Both the position numbers and the translations under genes were made by a program. The notes under the pieces are model-generated. The model ran no database searches. It had not been told where the DNA came from and was given only the letters and a program-made list of their open reading frames with translations. Of a stretch of DNA of 64,000 bases, positions 54,551 through 64,000 are shown in pieces. Origin of the DNA: Crotophaga sulcirostris (Eukaryota; Chordata; Aves; Cuculiformes; Crotophagidae); NCBI GenBank assembly GCA_013397455.1, contig VYZB01000385.1, forward strand, positions 734,614 to 798,613. Reading direction: 5' to 3'. Position 1 is the first letter of the stretch. Every line of letters starts with the position of its first letter.

Positions 54551-57500
54551 GCCCCAAAACAACCAACTCCCCAACTCATGGATCAGCCAAGAACAGTGCT
54601 TTAACTGAGAATTACCAAGTAAATTCCTATCTCAGTAACACTGCAAAGATGCACTCAGCTACACATTAAATTCAGTAATGATCTGTGAATTTGAAACACA
54701 CGAAGCCTGGCTTTGACAACAGGACTGTATTCAAACAAAATTAAAGATCTAATGACTCAGCAACTTAAATTTCCACAAGGTTTTGATTTCATTCACTCTA
54801 TTTACATCAACAGAAGAGAAAATCTCAGAAGCCGTAATACAGATTAGCATAGTCTCATGAAGTGCACAGCAGAGGGCAAATCAAGTCAATAGTGTACCTT
54901 CTAGTTCCCTTATTTTACTGAGCCATTTGGTTAATCAGAGGGTCAACAGCATTCTTGGTAAAATTTCCAGGATTAAGTATTTTGCACTGGGTGCACACGT
55001 GGGAACTGCCATTGAGCAAGAAGCCCAACAATGCAGAAGCCAACACGTGGGCTGCATACAAGCACTTTACAGGTTGCACTGACAAACGCAGAGCTTTGAT
55101 TGTGCTTTGGGACCAGGTCTATTCCCATACATCCAGCAGTCGTCTCATTGTGTGAAAAACCAGGTTTCTCCCTCCTCTTTGGGGGTAGCCCAGGGCAGGC
55201 AGCACTCACCAGGCATGCCGAGAGCACCTGCAGCCATCCTACAGTCCAGGCAGCAAAGAAAGTTAATTTACAGCTTCATTCAGCACCAGAGCTGGTAGAA
55301 AAGCAGAAGTGAGATGAAAGGGAAACACAAACTCAGATTTATTGCCATTTTTTAATTTTCTACCATGCTATCAGAGATGAAGTGCAAGTTCTTTAGGAAA
55401 ATCCTCTGGTTAAAGACATTCCAGTCAGGGGAGCCAAGGCTGATGTGAAAATCACTAGCCAGGACAGTTTAGGACTTGTGAATGGCTCCAGCCCATAAAT
55501 CTAATCTCTTGCTGTAATGTCAGCCCCAGCTGAGTAATAGTCATGCTTCAAGTACACTCCTAAAGTGTAGAGAATAGGAAGGAGAAAGTAGAAAGGAGAA
55601 TAAAGCAGAAAAAAATCCTGGGATTTTTGTCCCAATCAAATAGCAGACCTGCTTTGAGCTGTGGAGCCTCTTCCCTCCTGTCTCCTTGATGGAATGGAGA
55701 TCCAAATGCGGAGACTGGCTGAGTAAGCACCCAGCAACCTGTTGGTGCAAAATGGTCTGAAGATTGTATGCATCCAACAGACAGAGGTTACATACATCTA
55801 ATCTCTTCATTTTCAGTTCTGAAGTGGTCTATCCTGAACACTAATCAATGGAAAATAGAGGAAGCAATTATTTGTACGGGCCTTCTCATTTATCAAAGCA
55901 AGAAGCTATAGGTTCAGCACTCACAGGCAGACCACAGGGAGTTTTCAGCTTCTTCCAGCTACTAAACTTGTGATTAAATTTGTTCTGTGGCCACTCTTCT
56001 CACACAGCTGGGCATCCATCAATCACAGTCCCCACCCAGAAGTCCACTTCCCTCAGCTTATCTCCGAAGAGCAGTTATGCATGCGCAACATTAGCCACTT
56101 CTTGTAGACTGCATGCTGTTAGCAGGCTGTTTGAGAGACACAACCACTGTTTGAGCATTAATCACTCACTGCTCAGTCCCCCACCACTCCCATCCTGTCT
56201 GCGTAATTAAAAATCTGTTACCTTCTCTGAATTGGCTATCAACTGGCAGCTCTCTTACAACAGTGCTCAGCAGACACAGGTCTTTAACAGATGGCAAGAC
56301 AATGACGCAGTTCAAAATCTAAATGTGATGCCACAAGACCAGACTGATGTATATCTGGTAACAACCAAAATGAAAAGCGTGACAACTGTGGGATCAATAA
56401 GGCACAGATGAAAAAACAAATTAAATGCATCTCATACAGTAAGGGAGCGGGTGTAATTTGTTGAACAGAAAGATAAAAATAACAAACTTACTTCTCTGGT
56501 TATGTTGCAGTAGCAGTAGAACCTCTTTATATGTTTCCTGTTTCCCTACTAATGATGCTGCAAAGCAATATTAACCAATAAAATACCTCTTTATACTAAA
56601 CACCTAGGCACTCAGAACTAAGAGATGTAGTACACAGATATCATTCAAGTAGTTACGCTGTACATACCATCAGCTGTTTCTTATAGAGGTAATGTACTGC
56701 AACTAAAAGTGAGGACTGAAACTGTCTTAAACATGCTCTGATTTTGCACCTTGCTGCTTTGTTAAAAGTGAAAGCATGTGTAAAAAGTAATTGGATCTTG
56801 TCTTCATCTATCACTATCAATATTCAGAGAAGACAGGCTGAAACAAAGAGACTTCGGAATATCTGAAATCAACATAACACAAAAAATGCTCACAAAAAAT
56901 GGATGTGAAAAAACAATGTCAAGAGTTTCTTCTTTTATTTATGAGTTTGTTAATGTTTAGCCAAAAGTGTTCAAAATACCAGCATCTCACAAACACTGTG
57001 CTTCCTTCACATCAGCCTACATGAAATTATGCCTTTGGTTCTTGAACTTTTTAATAAAAAATCAGTATAACACATGATGGACAAGTACCTAAACACAATG
57101 TGAAAGATTTCTACAAAAACACTAAAAATGCATCAAATATTTCAGCACTTAAACCCTGAATCAGCTCTCCCCTCTGTCTGGAATTAGAGGTAAAGAGCAC
57201 CACAGCAATTATTTCACATCTAGCTCTTGGGTCCTAGTTTTTTCTGCTGCTTTCTGTCACCCTCTGAGAGTGGCATTAAATCACCCAGATCATGCAACAA
57301 CAGTAAGAAAGCTATGAGGTGGGATTTATTACCTATGCCTCCAATATGTGAGGTAACTGAGTAAGACAGCAAATGGAGAGATACAGACAAGTAGAGTAGA
57401 GTGTCCTTGCACTGGGAGAAAGCCACATCATGATATTTTAGGTCATTTTTGTTCATTCACAAAGTTAATATGCTTCCGTGGAACAAAAAGTTCAGGTCAG

Positions 57501-58606
57501 GAATCACAGACTTGGGTTTCACTTGAACACTTCTGATATGGAGCTTTAAAAATGCAGCTGAAGTATTGAGTGCGTGTTACTGTTTCCCCAGACAGGTTTA
57601 TCATAACAGCACCTACGGATTAAGAAAGGGTCAGACACTGCCATGCAAGAAGACAAAGGACGGGTACAGAGGGAGCTGCAGGGGAGGCTGTGAAGGACCA
57701 TGGTGATGGCTGGAGCAAACAGCTGGAGGGCAGCAAGAAAGTACAAGAGAAACTTCCAATTTATTTAAAACTGTTGCTCTAGCTGTTACACAGCCTGCAC
57801 AAAAGCTGCTGTGTCAGTCTCCCTTGAATAAGGGATGTCCTCAGATCCAGTTTGTTTCTTTCTAGCCCAAGGCACAACACATCCAAAACAGACTGGACAT
57901 TATCCTTGCAAAATATTTAGCTTTAGTTTTACAGATAGAAAATAACAGCACCAAGGAACCCCTGTTGTACAGAAACTCTGCAGCTCTAGCACTCAAGACA
58001 TCAAAGAGTGCTTTCTCCCCTCCCTATGGCTCAGCCTCCACACAAATCTACTGATTCCACCCAAGATTACTACTGATCTTCAGGAGCATGAAATAGTTTC
58101 TGAAAACTGATGATGTCACTGAGGTACTGGGATTAACCAGGTCACTCAGATTTAGGCCCTTGCACTCTGACTTAGGTCCAAGCACTCTGAAGGATTTAGG
58201 TAAATTACATTGCATCTTCCCTGATCTTCCTGCCCACACCTTGCTCTGTGCTCCCAGGTCACCTGGACACCCAGATTCCCTCCATTCCCTTCCCAGGAAA
58301 GCCAGCTTTCTCAAAAGGATCCCTCTAGAGTACTGTAAACTCAGTTACACTGTAGGAAAAGAAGTAATTGAAACAGACTCTGCACTGCACTCAAAAATCA
58401 ATCCTTAATTACAAATTGGCAACCTCATAAAGGTCAAAGACTGAGGTAGGTGAAATAGCCTCACCAAAAAGCCATGAAAATGGATTATAAATGATTAGAG
58501 GGGTTAAAAAAATGGTTGAGGTCAGTTTTTACAGAACTTCTTCCACTTGCCCATCGCATAAAATCTGGGGCAGCTGATGGAATAACTGTCTCAAGTTCAT
58601 CAGGTA

Positions 58607-58636
58607 TTTTTTTTTTCTTCCCCCCCCCCCCCTCAG
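58607..58636 (+). repeat. long T10/C13 pyrimidine tract ending in CAG
   Basis: Ten Ts, CTT, then thirteen Cs and TCAG. It mimics a strong splice acceptor (exon would start at 58637), and a cagGTATTT donor-like string sits directly before it. It is more likely a slippage-prone low-complexity tract: the frame downstream is not recognisable. Confidence 0.7.
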
Positions 58637-61600
58637 AACTTTGCCATTTTGGAGCTTTTCACCCCTACATCCACCCACGCTTTCTCCAGAATGAAAAACT
58701 GTTCCGTAAACTCTAAATCCATAGAACTAAAGCTTTTTCAGAGCATTATCCCCAGTGCATCATATAAAGGTGTTTTGCATCCTCTTCCCAGAAGAGGCTT
58801 TAGAATATTACAGAGGAAAAACTACAGCAAAGAAATGCGCATCTGATAAAAAAAAGGAGTAGAGTTCTTTGTCAACTCCCAAATTCAACAAAGCACCTCA
58901 ATATGTGCTTAACTTCAGAGAGGAAAAGGGACTTCAGTAGCAATTTCAAGTCTTTGCTGAATTGAGGTACTACACACAGAGATTTCTCCCTTTTCCCTTT
59001 CAGAACTTTAAGTGATTTTTCTGAAGTTACATTAGCATCATTAAATAATTACTCAGCAGAAAAGACTCAGATCACAAGACAAGCTGAAATAGCATCAGTG
59101 TGTTGAAGCTTTTGATAATGTTTACTTCTATTTCATTTTCAAAGTACATAGAATGCCAAATCCTGCTTGCTTTTCACATGCAATTAATCCCACCAAATCC
59201 TTTGGGACTACTTCTGAAAGTAAAACGAGCAGGATTTAGTTTATAATCCAACACCAACAGGAAGGGAAAATATGATAGCGTTTTATCCCTAGCAAAGAAC
59301 CCTGGCATTAAATCCTCATGAGTGAGTGAAGCGTCAGTGCACATTCTGCAGCTAATCTGGCAGCGGAGCAATTTCCTGTTTGTAATTTATATTTTTGCCC
59401 AAATGACTGTATAGAGGCAGATGGTCACACCAAAGGAGGACAGTTCTGGAAAGAAATCTCCTTTCCTCAGGAATACTTCAGAAGATCAGTCTGGGGACTG
59501 CCAAAACAAGATCTTTTGCCAGGCAGTCAAATCACAATGTACTGAAAAACTTCTTCAGGTTCTGACTTCTGCATCAAATTCTTACCAGCTAATAAATACA
59601 ACGCTGGGGGAAGAAGAGCAAAAAGACATTTCCACGACTGGATAGTGCTTTGAATGCTAATGACTGGATGTTGAGACTCATTTCAAGTTTTTACCATCCA
59701 AGAAAGGAAAGCTTTTCTGACTGCATTTTCTGCATCCTTAGGAGTACACCCTAGGTTACTGATTATCTGGGATACCATCATTAAGTTTTCAAGAAAGATA
59801 CTTGTTTCCTTCAGGCTGCAATGGCTCAAGCAGTTTAAGTTTCTAAAACACATACAAAACCGATTTCAGGCAAGGGGCTTATTTTCCCTCATAATTTTCC
59901 ACTATTTTATGACAACAATTAACAGGGCCTTCTTTGTTTAATTTTAAAGAGAAAACGAGAAGTTTTAAGAATTATCTCTGAAAATACACGATAGTATAGC
60001 AACCGATATATTCTTTATTTGAATGCTGAATTAACCTTTCTCTGGAATTTCAAAATGCCAGAAAGACTTTGATCATCAACAACAACTTCAGCTGAAAAAC
60101 CTTCAGGGTTGTCAAGTCGTAAGAGTGGTATTTGGACAGTGAATGAAATTAAGTGCTGCTGTGATCAACAAGCTAGAAAGTTGCCAGTTTTGACTTTGAT
60201 TAACCTAAGTTTCAGAAGTAAAACTGGGTTTAGAAGAGTGGAAATGTGTCTCACCTTTTATCTGTCCGTTTCGCCGGCCTGCAGACTAAGACATCACTTC
60301 TTTAAGGCATTCATACTTGGCTGAGATACATTCTTCATAAAATTGAGGACTATGGAAAAAAGTTTTAAATTATATTTTAAAACACTGGATTATATTTCAT
60401 GCTAGAAATCATAAAATCAGCAACCTTGGAATTACAAAATACAGGTGACTGTATCCTCAGCAAATAGTTTAGGAAAATTTCAGCTCTTTTTTCCTGTATC
60501 CCTAGTAATAATAAATATAGATATTTCAATGCTAAATTTGGTAGCTTACTAGAATTACGCTGGTCTATTAATATTTCCAAATATTAATATATTTCTATCA
60601 ACACAGAAACTGGATAAATTCGTTATTAGTGGCCTACAGATTTTTACCCTGCCCAAGTACCTTTAGTTTGACCTAGGAATGCCTCCTGTGTTCACAGCTG
60701 TACAAGTAGAACCCGATTTCTATATATCTGCTGTAGAAAGCCTTCGACAGTCAGCAAAAGCCATTTTCAGAGAGCCATGTCCTTCCCTTTTCAAAACAAA
60801 TTAATCTACATCAGCTGTGAAAAGTGAAGAATGCTTCCCATCACCTTTGTATGACAGCTTTCTGACAGCACCAGTGAAAAAATCTGGCACACAGTCTCCT
60901 CCCAAGTCAACATCAGACATGGAGATAGATATCTATGGAGAAAAAGCACAAGTTCTTTACAAGCAGCATTACAATATTCCCCAGACATCCTTCGGGATCC
61001 TCTATATGAGACATCTCAAGCAGTAGCAAGACCATACCCTAAAGAAATCTGGATTAGAGCATGCTTCGTGCATAGATTACTCTAAATCTATTCCTAGCTC
61101 AAGGATAAATATCTTTCTTTCTAAATATCACACATGAATTGGGATCACATTATGATATCTGTTATCTTCTATTTCAAAAGAAGGAATTTCCCCAGAGAAA
61201 CTATTCACAAGCTGGGTAGAGCTAATCAAATTAACCTCGAATGACTTTCCATCTGTACCCAGGCACAACTAACTAACTAAACAGAGAAGGCAGGAGGAGC
61301 CCGGGGGGTGCAGCCTGGCTGGTTCTTTCTGACTTCCAAACCCACCATCAGTTGTTAAGCTTATTAGAAGAAAAAGCTGTATTCACAGCTGCATCTGAAC
61401 ACTGCTGGGTTCAGGTCTGCCACCCTTAGGAATCAAGCTAAACCTGTATGGCTTGTACTGCTCTCTGATGGAATTTTGTGCCAGGGAGTATGTAAAGCCT
61501 GAATACATGGGGATTTGAAGTGCAATCTGAATTTGTTCAGTGTTGGGAATGGCAGATAAACATTGTTGTATGAGAGAAAACCACTTGGTCTTTCCACCAC

Positions 61601-62090
61601 TCACCTTACCCAGTACTGATTTTTAGAGTCAGTTTCTGCAGTGAGGCTGAAAGAATGAAAACTTTGGCAACACCTTGCACAAACAGAGATACTGTAACCA
61701 GTGTTAGCTTCAACACAAGTGATAATTTCTGACAGCTTTTTATTTTCTCAAGTATTAACGAATCTTTCAAATTCTCCACGCAGGAATAACATCAGTTAAA
61801 GGGGATTTCCAAAGCAATTTTCTTAACCAGCAAGTTTAGTGTGCAGTACAGCCTTACAGAAAACGGCTTATATAACTGTAAATAAGATTTTTTTTTTCAA
61901 ACATGCAGAGACCCCTGCCTTGATTCCAGGTAATAATAGTACTGTCTATCTGCAACTTGCCTTAGAAATAACTCATCTACCAACATTCAGGAGTCAGTTC
62001 CCTATACCGAAACAATGTCACTACTAAACCATGCAGCTTGCAGAGGTAGAGTTTATACCCCCCCTTTACTCAGTATGTACCTTAATTGTC

Positions 62091-62108
62091 ATATATATAT
62101 ATATATAT
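62091..62108. repeat. (AT)9 microsatellite
   Basis: Nine uninterrupted AT units following TTAATTGTC. Confidence 0.85.
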
Positions 62109-63534
62109 GAGTAAGATAAAATATTCTCTGAGTACTTTTTAAAGGTGAAGCAACAGCAGTTTAAGAAACAAGAGTGACTTTAGGAAACTAAATATAATAT
62201 GAAAAACCTAAGCACGGGGATGAAAAAAAAATGAACAAGTAAAACCAAACAACCAAAACCAGCAAAGAATGTCTTCCAACTCAACAACCTCCACAAATTC
62301 TTATTTCTCTGTCTGTTCTTACCCAGTCTCAAGTAACGCTGCTTGTTCAAAACACTATGGCTATAAACAGGTCAGTTACAATTAGGAAAAAACTTCCTTG
62401 TATTTAGCAAACACCACCAAAGACTAATTATTACTGACACCAACTAGAAAACCTACCTTAGGCATTTCTCTGCATAAGGCCTTTTTAAATTGAGTCCTAA
62501 AAATAGGCAGACAGACAACAAGCAGACTTAAACAATTTTATCAGTGGTTGATTTATTTCAGCTTTCTGCTCTCCCTCGTTGCAGTTCAGTGCAACCCATA
62601 AATAAGTTAGGCTGCTGAAGGAGATTGAATTTTTGAGGCCAGAACAGTAATTGAGGAATTCAACAGCCTGGAGGTTGAAATATCATCTCCTGGGACATAA
62701 GCCTTTGGACCTATTAGCAGCTGTCTATATTGCTTTTCCAGACATTGACACACATGACCACATCAACACATTGAACTGATTTATGCTTCTTTGTGTCACG
62801 AAAGGACCCATCTCCAACATGTTCTGGACTCCATCATCCTGTTAGGAGCGTCTAAAGTCAGTTAGCTAAGTAAATTACAACATATGCCAATATTTCACTG
62901 GAAAGTAAAAGTTTCCAGTCACTGACAAGTTTCTCTCAAGAACTGTCTATCAATATTTAAAAGGCATCCAACCACATCTAATATTTAGGAGGTTAAAAGA
63001 AAAAGTTGAACAAAGCTTTTAAGCTGTAAGCTTTTACGGTGTAGTTAGAAGGGAAAAACCTCTTATTTCCAAAATGCAGTATCTAACACCTTTTTTTTCC
63101 CTCAGCTTGTTTGCAAAATTACCATTATCCACAGAATTTCCCAGATTTTTCCCTTGCCAAGTTCAAAAAAGTCAGATCTTTCACAGCTATGAGAAGGCCA
63201 AATTTCCTGGGAAGAAAATCAGCATCAGTTCAGCACAATTCGATTACACAGCAAGCAGTAATTTTTGCTTTTTTCACACAGTATTTGTCAGCACTTGCAA
63301 AGGAAAGGCTGAGAGGGAAAGCCTGAGAATGTTTTTGCGTTTTTTCTTAAAAACAAACAAGCAGAACAAAAAACCCCGCCATCACCCACCACTTCATTTT
63401 TTCAGTCATTCTCTCAGGATCAAAATTTTCGCTAGAAACCAAGGGACTCCACAGACAACCGAAGCAACAAGCAGTGGATTGCAAAACCAAGACGTGACCC
63501 AAGGCAAAAAGGACTACCTTCGGCTCTTGGTTGG

Positions 63535-63542
63535 TATAAAAA
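63535..63542 (+). promoter_or_regulatory. TATA-box candidate
   Basis: TATAAAAA preceded by TTGG, just before the CpG-rich block. If used, transcription would start about 25-32 bases downstream (63560-63570), inside the CpG cluster, on the + strand and towards the right edge of the window. TATA-like strings are common in AT-rich DNA; position next to the CpG cluster is what makes this one worth noting. Confidence 0.3.
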
Positions 63543-63718
63543 CACGAGAATTACCTCAGCCCAAGCGCGGGCCTGCAGAGGCCACTCGCGCGCTCTGTGA
63601 GGCGCTGCAGCAGCTTCCGGGCAGCCACCAGGGGCTTTTTTACCTCAGGAAGGCGCCTCAGCCAGCGCCGCCGCCACATCGCGGCTCCTCCTCCTCTGGC
63701 AACAGAAACACGTTCGAT
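63541..63718. promoter_or_regulatory. CpG-rich cluster, possible promoter or first exon
   Basis: I count 16 CpGs in 178 bases, including AAGCGCGGGCC, CTCGCGCGCTC and CAGCGCCGCCGCC, while most of the window has CpG only sporadically. Unmethylated CpG-rich DNA in vertebrates marks promoters. The cluster is shorter than a classical CpG island (200 bases or more), but it may be the core of one. Direction is not fixed: a TATA box upstream suggests +, whereas the C-over-G bias of the rest of the window would suit a gene running to the left on the - strand. Confidence 0.45.
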
Positions 63719-63742
63719 TCACGGCTTGATACAGGGAAATAA

Positions 63743-64000
63743 ATACTTCTTTGCCTCCCTCGTTAATTTAGCATCCCACAAAACCTAGAGCAAATGTTAT
63801 TTCCAAGTGGCATCACTTGGCGTGGGGGCCATGGATTTCCCAAGCCTGCAGAAATGGCTTCCCACACAGCACCCCCAAGGCACAGGGTTCCAGGCAGTTA
63901 TGACAAGAATCACATTCCAAAAAAAGAGTAAAACTCGATAAAAGGGACTGCAGGCCTGCTCAAGGCTCTGCAGCATGAGGAGGTGAGGCAGACAAAACAT
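63743..64000. other. non-coding flank of the CpG cluster
   Basis: Mixed-composition sequence with a - strand frame of 67 codons reaching the window edge (63797-64000). It is possibly 5' UTR, first intron or upstream DNA of the gene served by the CpG cluster. Nothing recognisable was found. Confidence 0.4.

Larger units (their letters stand above)
53769..63073. other. non-coding sequence, no gene recognised
   Basis: Frames stay below 90 codons and none shows a domain. There is an A19 run, a long T/C tract and an AT microsatellite. The frames at 59421-59645 and 60817-61026 (+) have fairly mixed amino-acid composition, but no splice context or family resemblance. Confidence 0.55.
63074..63742 (+). 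other. longest open frame in the window, 222 codons, doubtful
   Basis: The frame starts MQYLTPFFSLSLFAKLPLST and ends in a G/S/P/R-rich stretch where the DNA becomes GC-rich. It is about 1.7 times longer than any other frame here. Against its being real: the middle part has lysine/asparagine and histidine/proline runs of AT-rich and CA-rich filler type, no domain is recognisable, and a TATA box and CpG cluster lie inside it, which suits a promoter better than a coding exon. GC enrichment in the last third removes stops. It is most likely a chance frame. Confidence 0.12.

Noticed and set aside
1..64000. CRISPR arrays, bacterial operons, tRNA or rRNA genes, full-length endogenous retroviruses.
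   Set aside because: I found no regularly spaced repeats, no tRNA B-box with a matching fold, no rRNA-like sequence, and no paired LTRs or gag/pol-like frames. The window is ordinary vertebrate non-coding DNA.

Overview
This window reads as ordinary nuclear DNA from a bird. It is AT-rich, dense in stop codons in all frames, and has no long intact coding frame. The only transposons I recognise with confidence are avian-type CR1 (chicken repeat 1) non-LTR fragments, all cut at the 5' end. There is no sign of bacterial, viral or organellar organisation: no operons, Shine-Dalgarno spacing, tRNA or rRNA genes, or CRISPR array. A run of exactly 10 Ns at 53759-53768 is an assembly gap.

Layout: the first ~0.25 kb looks like the end of a 3' untranslated region on the + strand, with AATAAA at 225-230 and a Pumilio-like TGTAAATA. 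From ~0.25 to ~63 kb the window is intergenic or intronic sequence. It carries five CR1 fragments (4030-4179 +, 13593-13713 +, 20004-20225 +, 38451-38701 -, 45503-45556 -), two possible ancient MIR-like relics, several small microsatellites and short tandem duplications, and a pair of G-quadruplex motifs near 41 kb. The last 0.5 kb changes character: 63541-63718 holds 16 CpGs in under 180 bases, just downstream of a TATAAAAA box. This is the best candidate for a promoter or first exon.

No protein-coding gene can be named. Two short segments look like exons. One is 13155-13251 on the + strand: a long polypyrimidine tract and CAG lead into a frame with a hydrophobic, signal-peptide-like start. 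The other is 34919-35053 on the - strand: a 45-codon open frame from an ATG, ending exactly at a codon boundary on a GTAGGA donor. I match neither to a known family, and both could be chance.

In most + strand rows I counted in the body of the window, C exceeds G. That is weak evidence that the region is transcribed from the - strand, for example as introns of a gene whose promoter lies near the CpG cluster at the right end. I see no previously undescribed system. The points most worth checking are the CpG/TATA cluster, the two candidate exons, the paired G-quadruplexes, and the CR1 subfamily with an unusual 3' tail.
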